This document shows positions 27,330 through 34,685 of a stretch of 64,000 nucleotides of DNA, in pieces. Position 1 is the stretch's first letter; every line of letters begins with the position of its first letter. A program made the translations under genes and the position numbers. The notes under the pieces were generated by a model. It made no database searches. It saw only the letters and a program-made list of their open reading frames with translations, and was not told the DNA's origin. The stretch is from Gemella massiliensis (GTDB lineage: Bacteria > Bacillota > Bacilli > Staphylococcales > Gemellaceae): NCBI RefSeq assembly GCF_900120125.1, contig NZ_LT635546.1:650390-714389 (forward strand), written 5' to 3'.

Positions 27330-27358
27330 ATTATACCATGCATGTAAACAATACTCAA
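27330..27358 (-). promoter_or_regulatory. Sigma-A promoter of murE-prfC
   Basis: TTGAGT (minus strand, 27358-27353), 17-bp spacer, TATAAT (27335-27330), 38 bases upstream of the murE start. Confidence 0.75.
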
Positions 27359-27376
27359 CTCAATACACTAAATATA

Positions 27377-27405
27377 TTGCACTGTGATTAAAACTATTGT
27401 AAGAT
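27377..27405 (+). promoter_or_regulatory. Sigma-A promoter of the methyltransferase gene
   Basis: TTGCAC (27377-27382), 17-bp spacer, TAAGAT (27400-27405), divergent from the murE promoter. Confidence 0.6.
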
Positions 27406-27478
27406 AGTAAGGAAGAAAATTTCGATAAAGTATTTTAATCGTCCAACTAGATTTTTAATTATTCTTAAAGGAGTTCTC

Positions 27479-28642
27479 ATGTGTAATGAATTAATTAACA
27501 ACTTACTCAATCAAATAACAAATCATAATATTGTAAAGATCACTTTTTCTAATATCCGCAATAAAGATCTTGAACTGGATAAAGTTATTGCCAAACTTGT
27601 TGAAATAAAAAATGACATTTATATTCAATTTGAATATCGCTACAAACGAGTTATAAAACACAAAAATATAGATATTGCCAATAAGATTGACTTAAACAAA
27701 ATATTAGAAGAATTATTCTCACTGGCTAAAGATATTAATGTTATTTCCGGTGACGAAATAATAAATATAAAAATTTCTAAAAAATTTAAAATAAGTATTA
27801 AACGTACCAAAACAACTAAAAAGGAGATAACGTTTAACCACAATAACAAGAAAGAATATTTTCTTGATGAAAAAACTACTTACCCATTTCTAGTTGAACT
27901 CGGTATTCAAAATCTCGACGGTAGAATTAAAAAAAGTAAATTTAATAAATTTAAACAAATAAATAAATATTTAGAATTTATTAAACATAGCGTTGATCAA
28001 TTAGACAACAAAAATCAAATAACAATTCTTGATTTTGGTAGCGGAAAAAGTTATTTGACATTTTCTACCTATTATTATTTAACAGAAAAGTTAAATCTTA
28101 ATGTAAAATTAATCGGTATTGATTTAAAGAAAGAGGCAATTAATCTCTGTAATCAAATTGCTCAAAAATTAAATTTTAATAACCTTTCTTTTGTTTATGG
28201 AGATGTTATTGACTATGAAAATGAGGAAAATATTGACATGGTCATCAGTCTTCATGCCTGCAACACGGCGACTGATATAGCTATTATTAAAGCACTTACA
28301 TGGCAAGCTAAGATATTTCTTGCCGTACCATGTTGTCAAAAAGAAATTAATTCTCAACTAACAACCGATTTTATACCACTTATGCTGAAACATGGTATTA
28401 TAAAAGAAAAATTTTCTACGCTTCTTACCGATTCTATCCGTAGTGAAGCATTAGAAATATTCGGTTATAAATCTGATATTGTCGAGTTTATCTCTGAAGA
28501 AAATACACCAAAAAATCAGCTTATACGTGCTTTTAAAACAACAAATAATATTGATATAAAAAAACTACAAGAATTAAAAAAATTTACTGAGATGTTAAAC
28601 ATTAAAATGTTTTTACTTGATGAAATTGAGAAATTAATGTAA
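27479..28642 (+). CDS. SAM-dependent methyltransferase (Methyltransf_32-like)
   Basis: A 387-residue protein: a lysine-rich N-terminal region (about 1-170) and a class I methyltransferase domain with SAM motif ILDFGSGKSYLTF (about 183-195), acidic GIDLKKEA (post-II), the family's HACNTATDIAI and VPCCQKE motifs (about 260-290). The Cys-Cys-Gln signature is typical of the Methyltransf_32 group, whose targets in bacteria are not established; an RNA substrate is plausible given the basic N-terminus. AAAGGAG precedes the ATG. It is a single-gene unit. Confidence 0.82.
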   Translation: MCNELINNLLNQITNHNIVKITFSNIRNKDLELDKVIAKLVEIKNDIYIQFEYRYKRVIKHKNIDIANKIDLNKILEELFSLAKDINVISGDEIINIKISKKFKISIKRTKTTKKEITFNHNNKKEYFLDEKTTYPFLVELGIQNLDGRIKKSKFNKFKQINKYLEFIKHSVDQLDNKNQITILDFGSGKSYLTFSTYYYLTEKLNLNVKLIGIDLKKEAINLCNQIAQKLNFNNLSFVYGDVIDYENEENIDMVISLHACNTATDIAIIKALTWQAKIFLAVPCCQKEINSQLTTDFIPLMLKHGIIKEKFSTLLTDSIRSEALEIFGYKSDIVEFISEENTPKNQLIRAFKTTNNIDIKKLQELKKFTEMLNIKMFLLDEIEKLM

Positions 28643-28662
28643 CTCTTAATTCAAAACCGCAA

Positions 28663-28695
28663 AAAAACTGAACAGGAATTTTCTGCTCAGTTTTT
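28663..28695 (+). terminator. Terminator of the methyltransferase gene
   Basis: Stem 28663-28675 with 28683-28695 (one mismatch), 7-nt loop, ending in TTTTTCTTTT, 20 bases after the stop codon. Confidence 0.8.
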
Positions 28696-28794
28696 CTTTT
28701 ATATTTCGTTAAAATCTATATTTTTTATAATTTTATGTATTAAAATAATATTACATTGGTAATTATCGAAACTTATCTAATAAAATTTAAAAAT

Positions 28795-28820
28795 CGTCTT
28801 ACATTTGTTTGTGTAAGACG
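28795..28820 (-). terminator. Terminator of the purine permease gene
   Basis: Stem CGTCTTACA / TGTAAGACG (28795-28803 with 28812-28820) and a T-rich stretch on the minus strand, 18 bases after the stop codon. Confidence 0.8.
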
Positions 28821-28837
28821 AAATTTTTCTTATATCC

Positions 28838-30139
28838 TTATATATGTAACCACAATAGTTGAATAACAAACAACATTGCGAATATATACATTAACGGATG
28901 AATATCTTTCCATTGTCTTTTTGAAAGTTTTAATGCTACATAAAATATAAACCCAAATGCAATACCATCGTTAATTGAACCTGTTAATGGAATACCAATA
29001 ATTGTTACAAATGCCGGAAATGCTTCTGTAATATCGCTCCATTCTATTTTAGCAATACTTTCCATCATAAATGATCCTATAATAATTAATGCCGGTGAAG
29101 TTATTGCCGGTACCGATGCTAAACTACTGGCTAACGGGAAGAAGAACAATGATATTACAATAAAGAAACTTGTTGATAGAGATGTAAGTCCGGTACGCCC
29201 CCCATTGGCAACACCTGATGAAGATTCAATATATGCAGATGTTGGTGTACTTCCGAATAAAGATGCTGTAAGTGATGCTATTGAATCAGCAAGTAATGCT
29301 TCTTTCACACGCTCCATTTTACCATTTTTAATTAGTCCGGCTTGAGTCGTTACTGCAACCATAGTTCCTGTCGTATCAAATAAAGTTACCATCAAAAATG
29401 TAAAAACTACTCCATATAAGCCTAATTGTAAGGCATTTACACTTTCAGTAATTGGGTTATAAAGTAAACTTAAATCCATATGTGGTATTCCAAATATCTT
29501 ATCTACTTTTAATAAACCGGTAAAATAGCTAATAATTGCAATAACAGCCATACCAATAAAAATAGCTCCTTTTACTTCTAACGCAAGTAAAACTAAAATA
29601 ATAAAAATACCTAAAATCGTCATGTAAGCAACAGGATTTTTTAAGTCACCAAGTGATAAAATAGTATGTTCATTAGCGACTATTAATGAAGAATTTTTCA
29701 GTCCCAAAAAAGCTATAAATAGACCGATTGCAGCTGAAATACCATATTTTAAATTATTAGGTATAGAATCAATTAAACTCTCCCTAAATTTTGTTGCTGA
29801 TAATATAACAAAAATTACCGCTCCCATAAAACATGTAGCAAGAAGTGTTTTGTAATTATAGCCTGACGTTGCAGCCAAAGTCGCAAAGTATGAATTTATC
29901 CCCATACCCGGTGCTACAACAATCGGATAATTTGCTCCAAACGCCATTATAAGAGTACCAACCAACACCGCTAATATAGTTGCGGTAAATACTCTATCTA
30001 ATGGAATTCCTGCTGCTGATAATACAGCGGGATTGACTACTAAAATATAACTCATTGAGAAAAACGTGATTAATCCTGAAACAATCTCCGTTTTAACATT
30101 CGTATTATTCTCTTGTAATTTAAAAAGACGTTCTAACAT
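28838..30139 (-). CDS. NCS2 xanthine/uracil-type permease, AzgA/PbuG group (purine uptake)
   Basis: A proton-coupled nucleobase importer of 433 residues and about 12-14 membrane segments. AzgA-subgroup marks are TEIVSGLITFFSMSYILVVN (about 17-36), PGMGINSYFA (about 77-86), FDTTGTMVAV (about 250-259) and the ESSSGVANGGRTGLTSL stretch. Relatives import hypoxanthine/guanine or adenine. AAGGAGC lies 9 bases upstream of the ATG. It has a near-consensus promoter and no purine riboswitch aptamer in the short leader, which differs from Bacillus pbuG. Confidence 0.92.
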   Translation of the reverse strand: MLERLFKLQENNTNVKTEIVSGLITFFSMSYILVVNPAVLSAAGIPLDRVFTATILAVLVGTLIMAFGANYPIVVAPGMGINSYFATLAATSGYNYKTLLATCFMGAVIFVILSATKFRESLIDSIPNNLKYGISAAIGLFIAFLGLKNSSLIVANEHTILSLGDLKNPVAYMTILGIFIILVLLALEVKGAIFIGMAVIAIISYFTGLLKVDKIFGIPHMDLSLLYNPITESVNALQLGLYGVVFTFLMVTLFDTTGTMVAVTTQAGLIKNGKMERVKEALLADSIASLTASLFGSTPTSAYIESSSGVANGGRTGLTSLSTSFFIVISLFFFPLASSLASVPAITSPALIIIGSFMMESIAKIEWSDITEAFPAFVTIIGIPLTGSINDGIAFGFIFYVALKLSKRQWKDIHPLMYIFAMLFVIQLLWLHI

Positions 30140-30186
30140 ATTAGAAATGCTCCTTAGTTTTTATTAATGCATTTAGCACATTATTT

Positions 30187-30215
30187 ATAATATATCTTTT
30201 ATGAGTAATTGTCAA
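30187..30215 (-). promoter_or_regulatory. Sigma-A promoter of the purine permease gene
   Basis: TTGACA (minus strand, 30215-30210), 17-bp spacer, TATTAT (30192-30187). Confidence 0.8.
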
Positions 30216-30487
30216 GTTAATAAAGTAATAAAGTTCTGTTTTTTTTGTATTTTTTTAATTATATACTTCTAATGAACGGTTTTAGTTTTATTTTTTTATT
30301 TTAATATTTTACTTATTAGATTTTTATCAGTTTTTCACGAATTATTATGTTTTCTATTTATATTATTATTTAAAATAATTATTTCTTTATAAATATTAGC
30401 TTTTATGTCTTATATTGCTATTTATCTAAATTTTATATATTTTCTATAGAAAATAAAAAAGGAGCAACTCAAAAATCATAATTTAAT
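30216..30487. other. Gene-free AT-rich flank left of the accessory island
   Basis: No gene is seen. Near its right end GGAGCAACT (30451-30459) with an A-rich tract before it looks like the left arm of a terminator hairpin; its partner arm AGTTGCTCC lies at 35309-35317 on the far side of the island. Confidence 0.45.
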
Positions 30488-30535
30488 GGTTCTTTGTCAA
30501 TAGATGTTGATAAAAAAATTCATAAAAAAATATTT

Positions 30536-30587
30536 AACTCATAAAAAGATTGATATTACTAACTTAATTCAATCTTTTTTATGAGTT
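30536..30587 (-). terminator. Terminator after the ISL3-type transposase
   Basis: A 17-18-bp stem (30536-30552 with 30570-30587, arm AACTCATAAAAAGATTG) inside the left end of the element. Confidence 0.65.
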
Positions 30588-30722
30588 ATTTCTTTGTTTT
30601 TTACCATATTTTTAAATTTTTTAACGACAAATAAACCTACCAAATAGAAATTTTTGACTTTTATTGACTATTTCTACTCTTATATAGGTTGACTTTATTT
30701 ATTCTTTTTTATCTTCTATGTT

Positions 30723-32018
30723 TTATCCTGCCCTTATAGTTTTAGGTACTTTTTTACTATTTTTTACTTTTTCTTCTGATAAATAATTAAATATCATAAA
30801 TATTCTTGTTCTGAAATTTTGAAAATTTCTATACCCACAAGCATTGTTTTTTAATCTTTTTATATTTCTATTTGCAGCTTCCACTACTCCATTTGAATAT
30901 GGATATTTTATTGAATTTATTATATATTCTTGATATTTTATATATGTTTTTATTGTTGATTTTATTTTCCAATGGCTTATATTAGTATTTTGAAATATTT
31001 CATCTAATTTCTTTTCATTTTTTTTATCAAATATTTCAACTACTGCCTGCATTAAATAATATGCTTCTTCTAATTCTTCTGATAATGATAATATGTATTT
31101 TATTACATCATAATCTGAATAAAAGTTATATCCTCTGTATTTTCTATAATTAGTTGTTATTTTTTCTGATTTTAATTTTATCAAATTTCTAAATCTATAG
31201 AGAACTCTATAATTAAAATCAGTTACTTTATATTTATTCATAACTTCTATTCTTATCTTATTTAATGTTTCTATCGCTAATTTTATTATATGAAATCTAT
31301 CTATTATTATTTTAGCGTTTTTAAAATGCTTCTTACCTGATGATATATAAGTATCCCACATATCCGTTACAAAATATTTTACTTGCTCTTTTGCTTCTTC
31401 TGTATAATTTGAAAAATAATTATCTAAATATTGCTTTCTACGTGTTATTAAAAAATCTTTTACTTTTCTTTTTTCTATATCATAGATTAAACAATTATAT
31501 TTCCCTTGATATGTTTTAACTCCGTTTATTTCATCTATTCCTAAAACTTTTGGTAATGTATCCTTTCTAACTTTTATATTTTTCTTATATCTCGATATTT
31601 GTTTTTGTACATAAGACGTTGATATTTCATTACTATTAGCTATATCATTTAATGAATTTTTTGTCCTTGCTAATTGATAATCTACTATATTTGATACTAC
31701 TCTTACTTTCCTACAATGCTTTTTACAATCTTTAAACCTTACACTAAAACAATAATTACATTTTGTACAAAGTATTCTTTGTTTTTCTAAAATTAAATAG
31801 GATTTTATTCCACATATATTAAGTATTTGTAATTTTACCGTATCTGTCCCATTTTTTAATAACTTTATTTCTTTACATTTAGGACATCTTTTTGGAACAT
31901 AACTTATATTCCCATATATATAATTTACTTGCTTATTATCCTCTTTAACTTTTTCAGAGTGATATAATTTTAATCTTTTTTCTTTGAAGTTTAAAAGTTC
32001 TAATATATTTATCGGCAT
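30723..32018 (-). CDS. ISL3-family transposase (apparently intact)
   Basis: A DDE transposase of 431 residues. It has an N-terminal zinc-finger region (CPKCKEIKLL and CTKCNYC), a helix-turn-helix (NSLNDIANSNEISTSYVQ), and a catalytic core containing LGIDEI, VTDMWDTY, IIDRFHIIK and the terminal Glu region GVVEAANRNIKRLK. The start at 32018 is chosen from the family's N-terminus and a GAGG upstream; an in-frame start at 32090 would add 24 residues. It is only a distant paralogue of the broken transposase at 41359-42760. Confidence 0.88.
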   Translation of the reverse strand: MPINILELLNFKEKRLKLYHSEKVKEDNKQVNYIYGNISYVPKRCPKCKEIKLLKNGTDTVKLQILNICGIKSYLILEKQRILCTKCNYCFSVRFKDCKKHCRKVRVVSNIVDYQLARTKNSLNDIANSNEISTSYVQKQISRYKKNIKVRKDTLPKVLGIDEINGVKTYQGKYNCLIYDIEKRKVKDFLITRRKQYLDNYFSNYTEEAKEQVKYFVTDMWDTYISSGKKHFKNAKIIIDRFHIIKLAIETLNKIRIEVMNKYKVTDFNYRVLYRFRNLIKLKSEKITTNYRKYRGYNFYSDYDVIKYILSLSEELEEAYYLMQAVVEIFDKKNEKKLDEIFQNTNISHWKIKSTIKTYIKYQEYIINSIKYPYSNGVVEAANRNIKRLKNNACGYRNFQNFRTRIFMIFNYLSEEKVKNSKKVPKTIRAG

Positions 32019-32042
32019 ACTTCCTCTTTTCTTATTAACTAA

Positions 32043-32143
32043 ATAAAAGTAAAGGGAAGGGTAAGAGTATTTTTTAAAATTTTTATTCACTTCGTTTCTA
32101 AAATTTTTAAAAAATCTTCCTTACTCTTCCTTGACTTTTATTT
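32043..32143. repeat. Long imperfect inverted repeat in the transposase leader
   Basis: Arms of about 43 bp (about 32043-32085 and 32101-32143), mostly complementary, enclose a short loop containing TTCACTTCG. It lies 25 bases upstream of the transposase start, so it would fold in its mRNA leader. Confidence 0.7.
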
Positions 32144-32401
32144 TTTTATGCCTTCTTTTCGCTTTTCGATAGCAGACGGAAAAACAAAAAATTTCCCTTC
32201 TATCGCTTTGCTATTTTACGGCATAAAACCGTAATTTTATTTTCTCTTTTCCTGTTTTTGCTCTAGCTCCGGAAAAAACTGGGTTGGGCTTTCTCTTTTA
32301 TTTTAACACATTATATACTTTTTATATTTTCTTTACCTTAGTTTTTTAGTTTTTAAATAAAAAATTTAGAAAAATATATTTTAAAAAATTGTTTTAATTA
32401 A
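32144..32401. other. Structured non-coding segment, less AT-rich than its surroundings
   Basis: It contains several short inverted repeats, including TTACGG-CATAAAA-CCGTAA (about 32216-32234) and CGATAG/CTATCG pairs around 32167-32205. Base composition is richer in G+C than nearby DNA. It resembles plasmid leader or origin DNA, but I recognise no defined origin. Confidence 0.35.
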
Positions 32402-32428
32402 AAAAGAGAGTTTTTACACTCTCTCTTA
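32402..32428 (-). terminator. Terminator of the truncated gene copy
   Basis: AGAGAGT / ACTCTCT arms with T-run on the minus strand, overlapping the stop codon at 32426. Confidence 0.65.
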
Positions 32429-32533
32429 ATAATATTTACTTTCTATTAATACTTCACCTTCATTATAATGATTTAAATACTGAAAATCATTCAATTTTAT
32501 ATATTCTTTAATTGTTTTTCTAATCTTCTTCAT
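32426..32533 (-). pseudogene. Truncated duplicate of the 33394-33603 gene
   Basis: A 35-codon reading (MKKIRKTIKEYIKLNDFQYL at the start) that is nearly identical in DNA to 33427-33530, the second half of the downstream gene, then stops after ESKYY. No good ribosome site precedes it. It is a partial tandem duplication or the remains of a second copy. Confidence 0.65.
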
Positions 32534-32622
32534 CAAATTCTACATTACAAATTTTTACTTTTTATTACCATTCGCATAATATAACTTTTTATTTTCTAAT
32601 TTTTACATTTTTTATTCTCTTT

Positions 32623-32817
32623 TTATTTTCTATTTTTTCCCAAATAATATACGTGAAGTTTTTTAGCAACTTTCAAAGTCATATTTTCAATAGAATATTT
32701 TCCACTTCTATAATTTTGAATAACACTTAACGCAATTCCAGTATCTTTTGATATTCTATAATCAGTTATTTTCAGATTAAATAATTTTTCTATATCCTCT
32801 ATTACTTTTTCTATCAT
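32623..32817 (-). CDS. Small helix-turn-helix protein
   Basis: A 64-residue protein whose middle (YRISKDTGIALSVIQNYRSG, about 20-39) reads as an Xre/Cro-like helix-turn-helix, followed by a third helix MTLKVAKKLHVYY. AGGAGG lies 5 bases before the ATG and a promoter (32851-32879) precedes it. It is the only visible DNA-binding protein in the island and so a candidate for binding the palindromes in the other promoters; this link is inference. Confidence 0.65.
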   Translation of the reverse strand: MIEKVIEDIEKLFNLKITDYRISKDTGIALSVIQNYRSGKYSIENMTLKVAKKLHVYYLGKNRK

Positions 32818-32825
32818 AAATCCTC

Positions 32826-32909
32826 CTAAGTAAATATTAAAATTATTGAAATTATAGTTGCTGCAATTCCTAATAGCAATATTAACATTTGTATTTTTTC
32901 TTTACCCAT
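32826..32909 (-). CDS. Possible 27-residue hydrophobic peptide
   Basis: The frame reads a short charged start (MGKEKIQ) then one hydrophobic helix, similar in kind to type I toxin or holin-like peptides. There is no clear ribosome site, and a promoter for the next gene lies inside it, so it may not be translated. Confidence 0.25.
   Translation of the reverse strand: MGKEKIQMLILLLGIAATIISIILIFT
32851..32879 (-). promoter_or_regulatory. Promoter of the helix-turn-helix gene
   Basis: TTGCTA (minus strand, 32879-32874), 17-bp spacer, TATAAT (32856-32851). Confidence 0.6.
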
Positions 32910-32971
32910 GCTATAATGTGAGTAATAGGGGTACTTGGAGCTGTTATTAAGCTCCTTTCCCTTATGATAAT

Positions 32972-33090
32972 TTAGAAGATTTTATCAAGTAATTCTACTA
33001 ACGTCTTGACTATTTGAGCAATCGCTAAGACTATCGAAATTTTAACTAGAATTTCTTGATTAAGATCTTCTTTTTTTTTCTCTTACTCAC
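32972..33090 (-). pseudogene. Small peptide gene broken (or phase-switched) by an A9 tract
   Basis: AAGGAGGTGA lies upstream of a GTG start (33090). Translation begins VSKRKKK, reaches a run of nine A (33079-33071 on the minus strand) and in the written frame stops after 14 codons. One more A would give a 39-residue peptide, MSKRKKKED then an amphipathic helix ISIVLAIAQIVKTLVELL ending at 32972. A promoter (33108-33135) and a downstream GGAGCT/AGCTCC hairpin (32937-32955) frame it. It may be decayed, phase-variable, or expressed by slippage on the A tract. Confidence 0.5.
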
Positions 33091-33107
33091 TTTCTCACCT
33101 CCTTATA

Positions 33108-33135
33108 TTTATATTGTACATTATATAAGGTGCAA
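33108..33135 (-). promoter_or_regulatory. Promoter of the A9-tract peptide gene
   Basis: TTGCAC (minus strand, 33135-33130), 16-bp spacer, TATAAA (33113-33108). Confidence 0.55.
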
Positions 33136-33218
33136 GGTAAATCCCTTTTTTTAAAATTTCCTAAATAACAGAAATACCTCAAAATGTTTATTTTAAAAAC
33201 AAAAAATAACCCCTACAC

Positions 33219-33360
33219 TGATCTGACCCCAAAAAGTTAGACTTAGGATAGCGTAGTAGTTGTAATGACTGCTACGCTATCTTTTTATATTTATACAGTC
33301 ATATGTTTAATTCTATATTGCTTAGGACTTAACCATCCTAATTTCTCTTTTTCTCCTCTT
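33219..33360 (-). mobile_element. Remnant of an IS3-family element (3' end)
   Basis: The last 22 codons of an OrfB-type transposase remain (33292-33357, KLGWLSPKQYRIKHMTV then stop), followed by a hairpin (33248-33282, GATAGCGTAG arms) and the terminal repeat TGATCTGACCCCAAAAAG starting at 33219. The rest of the IS is missing; the fragment ends against the terminator of the next gene. Confidence 0.8.
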
Positions 33361-33370
33361 TTTTAAAAAA

Positions 33371-33403
33371 AGAGGAATATGAGTTCAAAACTCTTATTCC
33401 TCT
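33371..33403 (-). terminator. Terminator of the 33394-33735 gene(s)
   Basis: A 15-bp stem with one mismatch (33371-33385 with 33389-33403) and a T-run on the minus strand, overlapping the stop codon. Confidence 0.75.
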
Positions 33404-33603
33404 TCATCAGTCCTATATTTTGTAGACCCATAATATTTACTTTCTATTAATACTTCACCTTCATTATAATGGTCTAAATACTGAAAATCATTCAATTTTA
33501 TATAATCTTTAATTGTTTTTCTAATTATTTTCGAATCTTCTTTAAAATTATCTTTTACTGGTTTTACTTCATAACTCATATAATTATAAGGGGTTCTTTC
33601 CAC
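33394..33603 (-). CDS. Conserved accessory-element protein, C-terminal part (separate frame or read-through product)
   Basis: A 69-residue reading with GTG start (33603); AGGA lies 7 bases upstream, so independent initiation is possible. Sequence includes YMSYEVKPVKDNF and YIKLNDFQYLDHYNEGE. The 43-codon frame at 33604-33735 ends in TGA directly before it in the same frame, and together they give one 113-codon protein of a type I recall from phages and conjugative elements (WGYEQTN then MSYxVxPVKDxF). It is either a gene split by a nonsense codon or two coupled peptides. Function unknown. Confidence 0.55.
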   Translation of the reverse strand: MERTPYNYMSYEVKPVKDNFKEDSKIIRKTIKDYIKLNDFQYLDHYNEGEVLIESKYYGSTKYRTDEEE

Positions 33604-33735
33604 TCATATTTCCTGAATCCAAATACTTTTATCAGTCATTTTCACAATTTGATAAAAATCGCAATTTGTTTGCTCATATCCCCAACAACTTGATAAAATT
33701 TCTCCTACTTGTAATTTTTCTTTTTGTATTAACAT
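33604..33735 (-). CDS. Conserved accessory-element protein, N-terminal part ending at an in-frame TGA
   Basis: A 43-residue reading beginning MLIQKEKLQVGEILSS and containing SCWGYEQTNCDFYQIVKM, with AAAGGAG 7 bases before the ATG. It has the better ribosome site of the pair and sits below a consensus promoter (33805-33833). The TGA at 33606-33604 is in frame with the following gene. Confidence 0.6.
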   Translation of the reverse strand: MLIQKEKLQVGEILSSCWGYEQTNCDFYQIVKMTDKSIWIQEI

Positions 33736-33804
33736 TTTAAAACTCCTTTGAAATTATTTTTTTGTTAGCTTGTATTTATTGTTGTTTAGCTAACTTATAT
33801 TTAT

Positions 33805-33833
33805 ATTATAACGTAATTACGTTGTTCTGTCAA
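33805..33833 (-). promoter_or_regulatory. Consensus promoter with a 14-bp palindrome in its spacer
   Basis: TTGACA (minus strand, 33833-33828), exactly 17 bases, TATAAT (33810-33805). The spacer is occupied by the perfect palindrome AACGTAATTACGTT (33810-33823), an arrangement typical of a repressor operator. Confidence 0.8.
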
Positions 33834-33840
33834 GTGTTTT

Positions 33841-34026
33841 TTATAATTTTCTAGATATTTTTTCCTGAATTAATAATTTTTCTAATTCTAATAAATGTTC
33901 ATCTGTAGCCATTTCTAAAAATCTTTTTGAACCACTTTTCAAATTCGTATATATTCTTTTTTTCTTAGTTTCTTCATTATTTCTATAAAGTTCTCTATCT
34001 CGCTTATTTCTTTTTTCTTTATCCAT
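33841..34026 (-). CDS. Small charged protein, plasmid/phage type, unknown function
   Basis: A 61-residue highly charged helical protein (MDKEKRNKRDRELYRNNEET at its start; NLKSGSKRFLEMATDEHLLELEKLL in its second half). AAAGGAG lies 8 bases before the ATG. Similar short RDRxYxxN...SGxKxF proteins occur on plasmids and integrative elements of Firmicutes, as far as I recall; none has a known function. Confidence 0.65.
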   Translation of the reverse strand: MDKEKRNKRDRELYRNNEETKKKRIYTNLKSGSKRFLEMATDEHLLELEKLLIQEKISRKL

Positions 34027-34056
34027 TTTAAAAACTCCTTTTTTCTAATTTACTTT

Positions 34057-34086
34057 ATTATATCGTATTTACGTTAAATTTTGCAA
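34057..34086 (-). promoter_or_regulatory. Promoter of the 61-residue gene with a half-conserved palindrome
   Basis: TTGCAA (34086-34081), 18-bp spacer, TATAAT (34062-34057) on the minus strand. The spacer contains AACGTAAATACG (34075-34064), close to the palindrome in the promoter at 33805-33833. Confidence 0.6.
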
Positions 34087-34094
34087 ATAAAAAA

Positions 34095-34120
34095 AGGATA
34101 AGGCTTTTACACCTTACCCT
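34095..34120 (-). terminator. Terminator of the two-gene unit 34126-34624
   Basis: AGGGTAAGG / CCTTATCCT stem on the minus strand (34120-34112 with 34103-34095), one G-U pair, followed by a T-run. Confidence 0.75.
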
Positions 34121-34125
34121 CTAGC

Positions 34126-34359
34126 CTAATTATCTTCAAGTTTTATTTCTAATTGCTCATATAATTTAACATCTTCTGTATATAATCTTTCATTAAAATC
34201 TACTTTTACTTTTCCTGTAGATAATAACTTTTTATTTACTCTATCTAAATCTTTATAATTATATTTTAAATTATCATATTCTACTATTTCATCAAAATAA
34301 TATACATTATGATACTGAATTAAATAATCTTTAATATCTTGTCCATAAAAAAATATCAT
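34126..34359 (-). CDS. Small acidic protein, unknown function
   Basis: A 77-residue reading (MIFFYGQDIKDYLIQYHNVY at the start) that overlaps the end of the preceding gene by 29 bases. It has no ribosome site of its own at normal distance, so translation would depend on coupling. No family recognised. Confidence 0.45.
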   Translation of the reverse strand: MIFFYGQDIKDYLIQYHNVYYFDEIVEYDNLKYNYKDLDRVNKKLLSTGKVKVDFNERLYTEDVKLYEQLEIKLEDN

Positions 34360-34624
34360 CTATAAAATCTTTATAATTTCCTTCACAAATAAACTTTTTC
34401 ATTAAATTCCAATATTCATTCGCTTTTTCCGAATCTTCTTCAAACAATTTTTTATAATATTCATTATCAAATTGTTCTAAATCTTCAATAAATCTATCTT
34501 CTTGAAATGTAGGTTCCATTGAATTTAACATTTGATTTAATTCATAATACATTTCTTGAAATGTATCTCCTTGTATTTCTACTAATCTATTATATCCTCT
34601 GTGTTTAAATTTTAATTCTAACAT
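34331..34624 (-). CDS. Small acidic protein, unknown function
   Basis: A 97-residue acidic protein (MLELKFKHRGYNRLVEIQGD at the start, many Glu/Asp/Tyr later). The start at 34624 has AGGAG 9 bases upstream; the in-frame start at 34657 lacks one. Its leader, from the promoter at 34791-34819, is about 160 bases long and lies opposite a probable antisense RNA. No family recognised. Confidence 0.6.
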   Translation of the reverse strand: MLELKFKHRGYNRLVEIQGDTFQEMYYELNQMLNSMEPTFQEDRFIEDLEQFDNEYYKKLFEEDSEKANEYWNLMKKFICEGNYKDFIDDIFLWTRY

Positions 34625-34650
34625 TACTTTTTTCTCCTTAATTGCTTTTA

Positions 34651-34679
34651 TTGACAAGTTAGAAAAAATAATTTAAAAT
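34651..34679 (+). promoter_or_regulatory. Promoter of the probable antisense RNA
   Basis: TTGACA (34651-34656), 17-bp spacer, TAAAAT (34674-34679) on the plus strand, opposite to the surrounding genes. Confidence 0.65.
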
Positions 34680-34685
34680 TAACTT

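Noticed and set aside
30140..30215. Purine riboswitch before the purine permease gene
   Set aside because: The leader from the consensus promoter to the start is under 50 bases and lacks the aptamer core.
32826..32909. Type I toxin-antitoxin assignment of the hydrophobic 27-codon frame
   Set aside because: No ribosome site and no convincing opposed antitoxin promoter; kept only as a low-confidence feature.
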